64,000 bases of DNA from CAYQJS01 sp964417895 (GCA_964417895.1 CAYQJS010000006.1:75089-139088); one strand, 5' to 3'. Shown: positions 26,143-34,646, numbered from the stretch's first letter. Made by a program: numbers and translations. The notes: generated by a model from the letters alone, not told the origin.

Positions 26143-26340
26143 ATGGTCGACGCTGCGCCCAATACCTACAAGCTCGATGAGCACCTCAAAGACATGATCC
26201 AGGCGGTGTATGGCGCCGTAAACGTTGGCACCGCTCACCTCAAAGACGACGAGCAGGTGGTGGTCGACAAGGCGCTGGAGGACTGCGAGGAAGTGCTGGA
26301 CATGGTCATGGAGGGCCACGTAGAGGAGTGGGTCGCCTAA
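26143..26340 (+). CDS. Small acidic helical protein, unknown function
   Basis: Encodes 65 residues from ATG at 26143, 34 bases after the PaaA-like stop. A much longer open frame begins earlier but overlaps that gene. The sequence is acidic and predicted helical (EHLKDMIQAVYGAVNVGTAH, then KALEDCEEVLDMVMEGHVEE), with one Cys. I recognise no family. Its position between a di-iron protein and etfB suggests a small accessory subunit, comparable in size but not in recognisable sequence to PaaB-like partners. Confidence 0.55.
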   Translation: MVDAAPNTYKLDEHLKDMIQAVYGAVNVGTAHLKDDEQVVVDKALEDCEEVLDMVMEGHVEEWVA

Positions 26341-26444
26341 AGGAGACGCTGCCCTCTCAACAGCGTCTGCACCCTCGTTAGCCTCCGCGTCTGCCCGTGG
26401 TTCTCCTGTAGTCCGTACCCCGGTTGCCCGGTGGAGAGACTCGT

Positions 26445-27224
26445 TTGCACGTCATCGTGTGCGGCAAGGTCATCCCCGATAGTTCTGTAACCCTTGAGAT
26501 CGATCCGTCCACAAGGCGAATGCGACGCAAGGATCTCCCCCACGAGCTAGACCCTGCGGCCGCAAGCGCCCTCGAAGAAGGCCTGAGGCTCACCGAGCAG
26601 CATGGCGGCTCCGTCACCTTTATTACCATGGGCATCGCGGATGTTACGGTGGGCATCCGACGCGCCCTCGCTATGGGAGCCTCGGCGGCGATTCACCTGT
26701 TGGATGAAGCCTTCGGGGGATCGGACACGCTGGGCACCGCGAAGGCTCTGGCCGCGGCGATAAAGCGAGAGAGCTACGATCTCGTGATCTGTGGCACCGA
26801 GAGCAGCGACAGCTACTCTGGAATCGTGCCCGTTCAGATCGCGCAGCTGCTCGGCATCCCGCCGGTGACGTTCGCGAATAAGCTCTCAGTCGATGGCAAC
26901 GTGCTCACCGCGCATCGGCAGAGCGAGACTGGCTACACGGTCGTGACGGCCGAACTGCCAGCGCTCGTCTCAACCACGAGCGGCATTAACGAGCCCCGCT
27001 ACCCGCAGCTCAAGGGCATTATGGCCGCGCGTAAAATCGAGATCAGGACCCACTCGGCCGCCGACCTGGGCCTCGGGCCGCGCGACGTCGGCGAATCGGC
27101 CGCGCGGGAGAAAGTGCTCGAGGTGGGGCCTCCGCCCGCGCGAGCCGCCGGGCGAGTCATCCACGACCAGGGCGATAGCGGCACCCAGATCGCCGAGCAT
27201 CTGGCGTCCCTGGGCGTCATCTAA
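26445..27224 (+). CDS. etfB: Electron transfer flavoprotein, beta subunit
   Basis: AMP-binding subunit of ETF, 259 residues from TTG at 26445 with GGTGGAGAG upstream. Landmarks: VIVCGKVIPDSSVTLEID, LDPAAASALEEGLRL, LVICGTESSDSYSGIVPVQIAQLLG and PALVSTTSGINEPRYPQLKGIMAARK in parts. It accepts electrons from acyl-CoA dehydrogenases together with EtfA, which starts 4 bases after its stop. The presumed electron acceptor is the EtfD-like protein upstream. Confidence 0.92.
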   Translation: MHVIVCGKVIPDSSVTLEIDPSTRRMRRKDLPHELDPAAASALEEGLRLTEQHGGSVTFITMGIADVTVGIRRALAMGASAAIHLLDEAFGGSDTLGTAKALAAAIKRESYDLVICGTESSDSYSGIVPVQIAQLLGIPPVTFANKLSVDGNVLTAHRQSETGYTVVTAELPALVSTTSGINEPRYPQLKGIMAARKIEIRTHSAADLGLGPRDVGESAAREKVLEVGPPPARAAGRVIHDQGDSGTQIAEHLASLGVI

Positions 27225-27228
27225 GCGT

Positions 27229-28200
27229 ATGGCCGAAGCCATCTGGGTGTACGCTGAGGTTCTCGAGGGCGCCATCACCCCGACCACGCTGGAGCTGGTC
27301 ACCAGAGCTGCCGAGGTCGGCACCGCGGAGGCAATCCTGCTTGGCGCAGCACCGGCCGACGCGGTGGAAACGCTGGGCGCCTATGGCGCCGCCACGGTGT
27401 ATCGCTCTGACGATGCTGTGTTCGACGAGTTCCTCATGCTCCCGGCCCTCGAGACCGTATCCGCGCTGATCGAAGCCCGGCGGCCCGCCGTCGTACTCTT
27501 CGCGTCGAGCTATGCGGGGCGGGATCTGGCCGCGGCTCTGTGCGCCAGACTGGACTGTGGCGCGATAACCGATGTGGGGGATTTCCGCCTGGATGGCCGC
27601 AACGTCGAGGCGACGATTCCTGCCCTGGGCGGCTCGTATCTCACGCGCACAACGCTGGTCAGCGACGGCCCGAAACTCCTCCTCGTGCGGCCGAAGTCGT
27701 TCGAGCCCTGGCGCTCGGGGGGCATGGCTACCGTCGAGCACATAGCCCCCCCGTCCAGCAGCTCGGTTGGGCGGGTTCGCGTGGCGGAGCGCGTCACGGT
27801 GCCCGTGGAGGGCCCGCAGCTGGAGGGGGCGAGCAACATTGTCGCCGGCGGGCGCGGCCTGAAGTCGGCCGAAGCATTTCACATGCTGCACGAGCTGGCG
27901 GACCTGATCGGCGGCGCCGTGGGTGCCACGCGAGCCGTGGTCGATGCCGCGTGGGTCCCCTACTCTATGCAGATTGGTCAGACAGGGAAGACGGTCAAGC
28001 CCAATGTGTACATAGCGTGTGGCATCTCCGGGGCCATCCAGCACCTGGCGGGGATGAAGACTTCCAAGTCCATCATCGCCATCAACACCGACCCCGAGGC
28101 GCCCATCTTCAAAGTCGCCGACCTGGGTGTCGTCGGTGACGTCTTCCAGGTCGTTCCGCAGCTCATAAGCGAGATCAAGAGGCGCAAGGGCCTTGCCTGA
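27229..28200 (+). CDS. etfA: Electron transfer flavoprotein, alpha subunit
   Basis: FAD-binding subunit of ETF, 323 residues. The C-terminal FAD domain is canonical: ASNIVAGGRGLKS, GATRAVVDAAWVPYSMQIGQTGKTVKPNVYIACGISGAIQHLAGM read in segments, and AINTDPEAPIFKVADLGVVGD. It is coupled to etfB and is the last gene of the electron-transfer island; the 107-base spacer to the MFS gene shows nothing recognisable. Confidence 0.94.
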   Translation: MAEAIWVYAEVLEGAITPTTLELVTRAAEVGTAEAILLGAAPADAVETLGAYGAATVYRSDDAVFDEFLMLPALETVSALIEARRPAVVLFASSYAGRDLAAALCARLDCGAITDVGDFRLDGRNVEATIPALGGSYLTRTTLVSDGPKLLLVRPKSFEPWRSGGMATVEHIAPPSSSSVGRVRVAERVTVPVEGPQLEGASNIVAGGRGLKSAEAFHMLHELADLIGGAVGATRAVVDAAWVPYSMQIGQTGKTVKPNVYIACGISGAIQHLAGMKTSKSIIAINTDPEAPIFKVADLGVVGDVFQVVPQLISEIKRRKGLA

Positions 28201-28307
28201 TATGCCTGAGGCGAGAGGCACGCGCCTCGCCCGCCCCGCCGTAAAGGGCACGCGGGTCAGGCATGCGTGACCCCTTCTGCCAGTCATCGCCGTTGGATTG
28301 AGCCTCT

Positions 28308-29660
28308 ATGGACGACCCCGGCGCTATAGCGCAGGAAGCCCGGATCCAGGGTCGGGCTTTCGGTGCGCTCCGGCACCGCGATTTTCGGCTCTTCTGGGGC
28401 GGGGCCGCCATTTCCCACGTGGGCACCTGGATGCAGCAAGTTGCCCAGGGCTGGCTCATCTACCAGCTCACCGGCTCCGCGCTGGCTGTCGGGCTGAGCG
28501 GCCTGTTCCTCTCGGTACCTTTTGTCACCATGTCGCTGTACGCGGGAACGGTCGTTGACCGAGTTGACCGCAAGCGTGTGTTGGTCTACGTCGAAGCCCT
28601 GAACCTAGCGATCGTCCTGGCCGTCGCCATCCTCGTCGTCGGTGGCTGGGTGCAGGTCTGGCACATCTACGCCAGCAACGTCCTTCACGCGCTCGTCGGC
28701 GCCTTCGAGAGTCCCGCTCGCTCCTCACTACTTCCCCACCTTGTGCCGCGCGCTGACCTTATGACTGCCGTGAGTCTTCACACAGTCCTGCGCCGGGGAA
28801 CACAGATCGTGGGGCCGGCCCTCGGCGGAGTCGCGGTGGCTACCGTCGACGTGGGCGGCACATACCTGCTGAATGCGAGCGGGTACGTTGTGCTGCTCGC
28901 CTGCTTGCTCGCGATGCGCGCCAGCCAGGTGCTGCCCGAGGGAGCGCACAGCAGCCCAATTCGGGCGGCTGCCGAAGGACTCGACTATGTGCGCCACCAT
29001 TGGGTGATCGGGCCGCTGTTGCTGCTGGAGCTGGTGATGAGCCTTTTTGGCTCCTACAACCCCATGCTAGTCGTCTTCGCCCGCGAGGTGTTCCACGCCG
29101 GACCAGAAGGGTTCGGGCTTCTCCAGAGCGCTTCCGGGGTGGGGACTGTCATCGGGTCGCTCGTGCTCACGGCCGTCGGGAACGTCCAGCACAAGGGGCG
29201 GCTCATGTTGGCGAGCAACGCGCTTTTGGGCGCGTCAGTTCTGGCGTTCGCGTTCTGTCCCTGGTTCCTGGTCGCGTTAGCGTTTCTCGCGATTGCAGGA
29301 GCGGCGGACATCGCTATGGGGTCTACGCGAATGACGGTAATCCAGCTGCTGGCGCCGGGTCGCATGCGCGGGCGTGTGATGAGTCTGCATTCCATCACCA
29401 CGCGGGGAACAGGCCCCTTGGGAGGCTTCCAGACCGGGACGCTGGCAACGTTCCTGGGCGTGCAGGCGGCCGTCGGCGTCGGCGCCCTCGTCTGTATCCT
29501 CGCGACGCTCGCGGTAGCCGTCCGCGTACCCGCGATCCGTCGCTTCGTCGGCACGGTGATGGACGCGGAACCGTCGGCAGTCCTTTCGGGAGAGGGCCGC
29601 GAGGACGGGCGAGCGGCCCTGGCGCCCTCGCCGCCTCGCGGCGGCAGAGGATGGGGCTGA
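28308..29660 (+). CDS. MFS transporter (EntS / MFS_3 type exporter)
   Basis: A 450-residue secondary transporter with about 12 hydrophobic segments. The opening ALRHRDFRLFWGGAAISHVGTWMQQVAQGW and the loop TVVDRVDRKRVL are typical of the enterobactin-exporter-like MFS_3 group. ALVGAFESPARSSLLPHLV and MGSTRMTVIQLLAPGRMRGRV (in parts) follow. The last 24 residues come from a GC-rich palindromic repeat (SGEGREDGRAALAPSPPRGG) rather than family sequence, so the ancestral stop was probably earlier or displaced. The substrate is unknown. Confidence 0.88.
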   Translation: MDDPGAIAQEARIQGRAFGALRHRDFRLFWGGAAISHVGTWMQQVAQGWLIYQLTGSALAVGLSGLFLSVPFVTMSLYAGTVVDRVDRKRVLVYVEALNLAIVLAVAILVVGGWVQVWHIYASNVLHALVGAFESPARSSLLPHLVPRADLMTAVSLHTVLRRGTQIVGPALGGVAVATVDVGGTYLLNASGYVVLLACLLAMRASQVLPEGAHSSPIRAAAEGLDYVRHHWVIGPLLLLELVMSLFGSYNPMLVVFAREVFHAGPEGFGLLQSASGVGTVIGSLVLTAVGNVQHKGRLMLASNALLGASVLAFAFCPWFLVALAFLAIAGAADIAMGSTRMTVIQLLAPGRMRGRVMSLHSITTRGTGPLGGFQTGTLATFLGVQAAVGVGALVCILATLAVAVRVPAIRRFVGTVMDAEPSAVLSGEGREDGRAALAPSPPRGGRGWG

Positions 29661-29712
29661 GAGCGGTCCTGCTTCGCTCTTCCCTCGGCGGGGGAGGGGG
29701 TGAGGATGAGAG
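29590..29712. repeat. GC-rich palindromic repeat overlapping the MFS 3' end
   Basis: GGAGAGGGCCGC..GCGGCCCTGG and CGCCGCCTCGCGGCGGC form internal inverted repeats. CTTCCCTCGGCGGGGGAGGGGGTGAGG follows in parts and resembles the CCCTCACCCCC..GAGGGGGAGGG element at 54121-54216. It supplies the C-terminal codons of the MFS gene and most of the following spacer. Confidence 0.6.
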
Positions 29713-29774
29713 GCGTTCCCCACCAGTTGACTGGAGATTGTCGTTAGACTGCTCAGAAAGAAGGGAGAGGAAGA

Positions 29775-30716
29775 ATGCGACTCGTAACCTTCCAAACAAA
29801 TGAGCGGGAGGCGGGCGACGGCCAGTGGTTGGGCGCCGTCGTGGATGGAGAGATCATCGATCTTGCACGGCTGGCGCAGACGGGGGCGCACGCCTCGCTG
29901 CCCAGCTCGATGCTCGATTTTATCGCCGCCGGGCCGGACACCTGGAACCGGGCTCGAGATCTCATCGCCGACCATGCGGCTCGGTTAGATCACCTACCTG
30001 GAGGGGTCGTCTTCCCGACGTCGGGCGTGACGCTCCTGGCCCCGATACCCCGCCCCACGAAGAACGTTTTCTGCCTCGGCATTAACTACAGCGCCCACCT
30101 CGAGGAGTCGAACCGGGCCGCGGGCCGCGATCTGGCCCCGACGGTGCCCGTGTTCTTCACCAAGGCCATCACGTCCATCGTGGCCCCGGGCGCGCCCATC
30201 CTGTTCGACGAAGCAGTGACGGTGAAGTACGACTGGGAAGCCGAGCTGGGCGTCGTGATCGGCCTGGGCGGGAGGAGCATCCCGCGCGAGAGCGCCATGG
30301 AGCACGTGTTCGGCTACACCTGCTTCAACGACGTGTCAGCGCGGGACGTTCAGAACCTGCACGTCCAGTGGTTCCGCGGCAAGAGCCTGGATGGCACATG
30401 TCCCTTCGGGCCGTGGATCGTCACGGCGGACGAGATCCCGGATCCCCACAATCTCGGCATCGAATGCAGGGTGAACGGTGTCGTGAAACAGAGCTCGAAT
30501 ACGAGCTACCTGATCAACGACATCCCGGCGATCATCTACCATCTCTCCAACGGGCTGACCCTCGAGCCCGGAGATTTGATCTCGACGGGTACCCCCTCGG
30601 GAGTCGGGTATGCGCGCACGCCACCCGAGTTCCTGAAGCCCGGGGACATCGTCGAGGTTGAGGTCGAAGGAGTGGGCGTGCTGCGCAACCCCGTGGTCGA
30701 CATCAACGAACCGTAA
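29775..30716 (+). CDS. Fumarylacetoacetate hydrolase (FAH) family protein
   Basis: A 313-residue enzyme of the FAH superfamily (hydrolases, decarboxylases or isomerases acting on 2-oxo/2,4-diketo acids of aromatic breakdown). The metal-binding region is DWEAELGVVIG with the paired Glu, plus Asp in FNDVSARDVQ. FCLGINYSAHLEESNR and STGTPSGVGYARTPPEFLKPGD are standard. The ATG at 29775 follows GGAGAGGAAGA. Its position near the PaaX/crotonase island suggests aromatic or ring-derived acid metabolism, but the reaction is not determined. Confidence 0.9.
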   Translation: MRLVTFQTNEREAGDGQWLGAVVDGEIIDLARLAQTGAHASLPSSMLDFIAAGPDTWNRARDLIADHAARLDHLPGGVVFPTSGVTLLAPIPRPTKNVFCLGINYSAHLEESNRAAGRDLAPTVPVFFTKAITSIVAPGAPILFDEAVTVKYDWEAELGVVIGLGGRSIPRESAMEHVFGYTCFNDVSARDVQNLHVQWFRGKSLDGTCPFGPWIVTADEIPDPHNLGIECRVNGVVKQSSNTSYLINDIPAIIYHLSNGLTLEPGDLISTGTPSGVGYARTPPEFLKPGDIVEVEVEGVGVLRNPVVDINEP

Positions 30717-30821
30717 AAGGGGTTCGCCAAGCGCGAGAAGGCCACCTGGGCCTGGGAGCCGGAAAATGGTGTCCCCTGAGTCATTGCGCCGTCTGGTCGG
30801 CGGACGACGAAAGCCTTCCTG

Positions 30822-32093
30822 ATGAGGCTTCCGCTCACCATGGCTGCACAAAGTTCGGGGGCACCCGCCGGAGGCGGCGAGACCCACCAGGGCAGTCAGC
30901 GGGCCGGCGACTCCGAGTGGCGCAGTTTTCTGAGCCACCTGGAGTGCACGGCCTGTGGGCTGCGCCACGAGGCTGACGAGCCCCAATCCGTCTGCCGCGC
31001 CTGCGGCAAAGTGCTTTTTGCCAGCTACGACTTCGCCGGGATCCGGCAGGCCGTCGCACCGCGCGCCTTTGCCTCGCGACGTTGGGACCTGTGGCGATAC
31101 TGGGAGCTGCTTCCGGTTCGCGCTCCGTCGTTCGCGTTGACCCTCGGTGAGGGGATGACACCGCTGCTGCAGGCCCGCCGCGAGGCGGCGGCGGCTCTGG
31201 GCCTCGAGCGCGGGGATCTCTTGATCAAGGACGAGGGCCTGAACCCCACCGGCACGTTCAAGGCCCGGGGCATGGCGGTGGCGATTGCACGCGCCCGAGA
31301 GCTGGGTATCCGAGCCATCGCGCTGCCCAGCGCCGGCAACGCCGGCTCGGCGGCGGCGGCGTACGCGGCGGCCGCCGGGATGGAAGTGCACGTGGCGATG
31401 CCGCGTGACGTGCCCGTCGCCAACCGCATCGAGGCGGACGCATACGGGGCGGAAACGACCCTCGTCGACGGCCTCATCGACGAGGCCGGACGAGTGATCC
31501 GGGCACGCGCCGCGGAGCGCGGATGGTTCGACCTCTCGACACTCCGCGAGCCCTACCGCCAGGAGGGCAAGAAAACAATGGGGATCGAGCTGGCCGAGCA
31601 GGGCGGCTGGGGCCCCGACTGTCTGCCGGACGTGGTCATCTTCCCCACTGGCGGCGGCACCGGGATCGTGGGCATGTGGAAGGCGTTCGCGGAGCTGGAG
31701 GCGCTGGGGTGGATCGGGCCAAAACGACCCCGGATGGTTGTCGTGCAGGCCGAAGGCTGCGCACCCCTGGTTCGCGCGTTCCAGTTGGGCCTCGAGCATG
31801 CGGAGCCGTGGCCCAATGCGCAGACGGCGGCAGCGGGCCTCCGCGTTCCCGCCGCGATCGGCGACTACCTGGTCCTGCGCGCCGTCCGGGAGAGCGAGGG
31901 AACAGCCATCGCCGTGAGTGAGGAGGCCATCGAAGGGGGGCAACGACAGATGGCGCGGCTGGCAGGGGTCTTCACTTCCCCGGAGGGCGGCGCGACCTGG
32001 GCCGCGGCCCGAGCATTGCGCTCCAGTGGCTTTCTGGCGGGCGATGAGCGGGCGGTGCTGTTCAGCACGGGGATGGGGCTGAAGTACATCTGA
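30822..32093 (+). CDS. thrC: Threonine synthase-like PLP enzyme
   Basis: Fold-type II PLP enzyme, 423 residues from ATG at 30822 (ATG at 30840 is also possible). A rubredoxin-like zinc ribbon precedes the core: CTACGLRHEADE then CRACGKVLFASYD, as in many bacterial threonine synthases. The PLP Lys is in PTGTFKARGMAVA and the phosphate loop is SAGNAGSAAAAYA. The reaction expected is O-phosphohomoserine to threonine; a cysteate-synthase or diaminopropionate role is less likely but not excluded. Confidence 0.85.
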   Translation: MRLPLTMAAQSSGAPAGGGETHQGSQRAGDSEWRSFLSHLECTACGLRHEADEPQSVCRACGKVLFASYDFAGIRQAVAPRAFASRRWDLWRYWELLPVRAPSFALTLGEGMTPLLQARREAAAALGLERGDLLIKDEGLNPTGTFKARGMAVAIARARELGIRAIALPSAGNAGSAAAAYAAAAGMEVHVAMPRDVPVANRIEADAYGAETTLVDGLIDEAGRVIRARAAERGWFDLSTLREPYRQEGKKTMGIELAEQGGWGPDCLPDVVIFPTGGGTGIVGMWKAFAELEALGWIGPKRPRMVVVQAEGCAPLVRAFQLGLEHAEPWPNAQTAAAGLRVPAAIGDYLVLRAVRESEGTAIAVSEEAIEGGQRQMARLAGVFTSPEGGATWAAARALRSSGFLAGDERAVLFSTGMGLKYI

Positions 32094-32248
32094 TTCGAAT
32101 GTCCCCTGAGCTCGAACCTCGAACCACGGTCGGGTCACACGCCGCCAGATGGATGAACAGGCTCATCATTGCTCGTGCCTCTTGTTCTCGCACCGTCCGA
32201 CCGCTTCCGGCTCGAACGCGAGCCAGAAAAGCCGACGCCGTTGCGGCA

Positions 32249-33067
32249 TCAATCCTCCTCCACGAAACCGTGTGCCTTGAGGTCGCGCTCCACCCCTTCA
32301 AGGATGGCGCGGGCCTGAGCTATCGCAGCACGCGCATCTTCCCGGGTCGGTGGTATCCAGTCACCGGGGTAGCGGGCTCGGTAGGACCAACCCGAGAGAA
32401 CTTGCAGGTTCGGGTGCTCATCCTTCACGGGCCAGCCCGCGGGGATGCGATTGCGAGTAGCGTCGAGGTCGTGGCTGAAGGGATAGTCAACCTGCAGAAA
32501 GACGAGCACGGCCTTCAACGCCTTCTCGGCTGCCTGCTGTGCTTGGTAAGCGGCAGGGTCGGGATCGAGTTCGGAGGCGGCCAGGTCAACCTCGGCTGTG
32601 CGGAGATCGAGTCGAGCCTGACGAAGCCAGCGCCGCGTCTCAGCTAGTCGCCCAATTTCCGTCACCGGCTTCACCTCCACATCCACGGCCCGTCGCGTCT
32701 CGTCCCACCGTACCGGCGCCGTCGCGTCGTATAGGAGCTTCCCCTCCCGCAGCGCGGGCCGGATCACCGTGCCAACGAGATCGCCTTCGGTCCCGATCTG
32801 CTCGGCGGTGACGACGATGATGTCTCGCGGGATATCCAGGTCCCGCGACGCGTCCCAAGCTGCATCCCGAGCAAGCCGTCTGTCGGCATCGTTCGAAACG
32901 ACCACGAGCAGGTCCACGTCACTCCAGCGGTGAGCGTTCCCGCGTGCGTGCGAGCCGAAGAGGATCACTTGCAGGGGATCGACGGCGCGGACGATGCGCT
33001 CCACTGCCGTGACGATAGCCGCCGGCACGGGGGCCGGGACGGTGGGTGCCCAGGGGATTCCTGTCAT
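32249..33067 (-). CDS. NTase (MNT)-HEPN fusion protein
   Basis: A 272-residue single-chain fusion of the two partners that are separate proteins in MNT/HEPN toxin-antitoxin systems. The N-terminal minimal nucleotidyltransferase has G38-S39 (ILFGSHARGNAHRW), D50-x-D52 (SDVDLLVV) and a third acidic residue D82 (RDIIVV), so it looks catalytically complete. From about residue 150 comes a HEPN four-helix domain (WLRQARLDLRTAEVDLA, YQAQQAAEKALKAVLVFL, FSHDLDATRNRIP). ATG at 33067 was chosen because upstream in-frame sequence belongs to a chrA remnant. Likely self-modifying defence or stress regulator; inferred. Confidence 0.82.
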   Translation of the reverse strand: MTGIPWAPTVPAPVPAAIVTAVERIVRAVDPLQVILFGSHARGNAHRWSDVDLLVVVSNDADRRLARDAAWDASRDLDIPRDIIVVTAEQIGTEGDLVGTVIRPALREGKLLYDATAPVRWDETRRAVDVEVKPVTEIGRLAETRRWLRQARLDLRTAEVDLAASELDPDPAAYQAQQAAEKALKAVLVFLQVDYPFSHDLDATRNRIPAGWPVKDEHPNLQVLSGWSYRARYPGDWIPPTREDARAAIAQARAILEGVERDLKAHGFVEED

Positions 33068-33148
33068 TGCAGCGACTCCGCGTAGGAGAAGATGATATCG
33101 CCTGCCTCCACGTGGCCCTTCACCTCTGCTGGGCTGAATCAGTGGCGA

Positions 33149-33238
33149 GCCTCCGGTGCCTCCGAACCGATTGGCCGTCAGCTCTACGAATCCAAGCGTC
33201 AGCAGAAGTGTGACGAGTGAGAACGGCGGGAGGAAACC
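33149..33238 (-). pseudogene. Duplicated fragment of chromate transporter gene
   Basis: On the minus strand this stretch encodes a peptide (PPFSLVTLLLTLGFVELTAN then RFGG) nearly identical to residues of the intact chromate transporter half-gene at 35179-35781 (LPFSLVTLLLTVGFVELTAN). About 70 of 80 bases match the copy near 35409-35490, in the same orientation. There is no start, stop or flanking ChrA sequence, so it is a remnant. Confidence 0.75.
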
Positions 33239-33353
33239 TGACCGAACGTGGCGTAAGGCGAATAGGAATACGCCTACCGGCGTGGCCACCGGAAGGTGCG
33301 ATAATTTCAGGCAGGTCCGGCACAACGCGTGCGCATCCGCCGAGGAGGCGATA

Positions 33354-33632
33354 GTGACGCCCGACACCCGCCGACTGACTGATGACGAGTTGATCGCACG
33401 CTACATCGAGCTCAACCCGCGCCGTCCGGGGCGAGATCGCGCGCAGGTCCGGGATGCCGGCGTTGAGGTCTGGGCCCTGGTCGCCTACTACCAAGATGGC
33501 GCCTCCGAAGACGTCCATCAGGTCGCCCGTGCCTATGACATCCCGGTCGACGCAGTCCGGGCCGCGCTCGCGTACTATGCCCGCGAACGGGATCTCATCG
33601 ACGCACGGCTCAAGCGACTCCGCTCCGCATAG
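33354..33632 (+). CDS. DUF433-family antitoxin-like protein
   Basis: Encodes 92 residues from GTG at 33354, six bases after AGGAGG. GVEVWALVAYYQDGASEDVHQVA and YDIPVDAVRAALAYYARERDLID form the short helix-turn-helix of DUF433 proteins, which bind DNA and act as antitoxins. The downstream gene, five bases away, is a DUF5615 PIN-like protein, the standard partner. Presumed to neutralise it and autoregulate the pair. Confidence 0.82.
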   Translation: MTPDTRRLTDDELIARYIELNPRRPGRDRAQVRDAGVEVWALVAYYQDGASEDVHQVARAYDIPVDAVRAALAYYARERDLIDARLKRLRSA

Positions 33633-33637
33633 CCTCC

Positions 33638-34014
33638 TTGGCCAGCATCTATCTGGATCACAATGTCGCGCGTGATGTCGCAACGGCCTTGCGTCTCAAC
33701 GGTCACGATGTCCGCACGGCGCGTGAGATCCACACCGAGAACGTCGGCGATGACGAGCACCTCGCGCTCGCCTACCAGAACAGATGGATCTTCATCACCC
33801 ACAACATCTCAGACTTCGAGTTGCTACACGACGGATGGAGACGGTGGTCGAGGCTTTGGGGGCTGAATGTGTTGCACCCGGGGATCCTCTGGAGCCAGGG
33901 CCGACTGCTCGGCAGATTGCGACCCTGGTTGACGAGCGGCTTGGGCTGGGGGCGCCGCTCGAGGGTGGGCTCGCAGTTTGGCGTCCCCGACATGGCTGGC
34001 GTCAGCGTTTGTGA
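33638..34014 (+). pseudogene. DUF5615 (PIN-like) toxin gene with a probable frameshift
   Basis: From TTG at 33638, frame one gives the DUF5615 core: SIYLDHNVARDVATALRLNGHDV, EHLALAYQNRWIFITHNISDF and LLHDGWRRW, with the acidic residues expected of this PIN-like nuclease fold. After HPGIL (about 33885) the frame-one sequence becomes atypical. The next frame then reads EPGPTARQIATLVDERL and later GGLAVWRPRHGWRQRL, stopping at 34014, which is the usual family C-terminus. One missing base near 33888 explains this. Unshifted, the frame runs to 34036. Either a broken toxin or a sequencing error. Confidence 0.7.
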
Positions 34015-34215
34015 CGCAGGCCTGTCGGCGTGCTAGACCCCGGTGTGGACGCCTGCGGGAATCGTCGCTGGCGAGGCAAGACAGTTACTCAGCACGACCC
34101 CGTGAGTCCGCCAGACTGGAGCAGTAGGGACTGCAGAAGAGACGGAGTCGGGCATGTTACGGACCGGACGCTCAGGCAGAAACCCGGGGCCCAGTGAGCA
34201 CGAGAGGAGAAACCC

Positions 34216-34584
34216 ATGGAGCTGCTACCGCGCGACGACGAGCGCGAGGAACGCATCAGCATGGAGATCGTTGCCGACGCCAACGGCCCCGAAGAGCAGG
34301 CGATGGGCTGGTGCTCCTACCTCGAGACCGAGTTGTCCTTCCCCTTTCTAGCGCGATGCGTTCGGGCGCGTCGGACCTCTCCGCTCCGCGTCGGGGACGA
34401 GGTCGAGATCGTGGGCATGGCGCCCGAGGAGGAGTGTGAGCACGAGATGTTCGTGCTAACCCCCTGGGAGCGCAGCACGCTCGCCGTGCCCCTTTCGCAA
34501 CTCGAGGGGATCGTCGTGAATCAGGAAACGCTCTGTGCGATTGAAGATTGGAACTACTGGGTTGGTCGCGGCTACGAGCTCTGA
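34216..34584 (+). CDS. CcbP-like calcium-binding protein
   Basis: Encodes 122 residues from ATG at 34216 (GAGAGGAGAAA upstream). The sequence matches the cyanobacterial CcbP calcium-binding family (PF11535): ERISMEIVADANGPEEQAMGW in parts, YLETELSFPFLARCV, LRVGDEVEIVGMAPEEECEHEMFVL and WERSTLAVPLSQLEGI. The many acidic side chains would bind calcium without EF hands. In Anabaena CcbP buffers calcium during heterocyst formation; here the role is probably buffering, unproven. The 180 bases before it show no feature. Confidence 0.8.
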   Translation: MELLPRDDEREERISMEIVADANGPEEQAMGWCSYLETELSFPFLARCVRARRTSPLRVGDEVEIVGMAPEEECEHEMFVLTPWERSTLAVPLSQLEGIVVNQETLCAIEDWNYWVGRGYEL

Positions 34585-34646
34585 AGCTCGTCCACCACTC
34601 ACTGGGTCCCTATTTGACGCTGGGTGTATGAGGTGGCTCGCTATGG

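Noticed and set aside
30336..32138. 600-codon open frame on the minus strand
   Set aside because: Shadow of the FAH-family and threonine synthase-like genes; composition is that of antisense GC-rich DNA.
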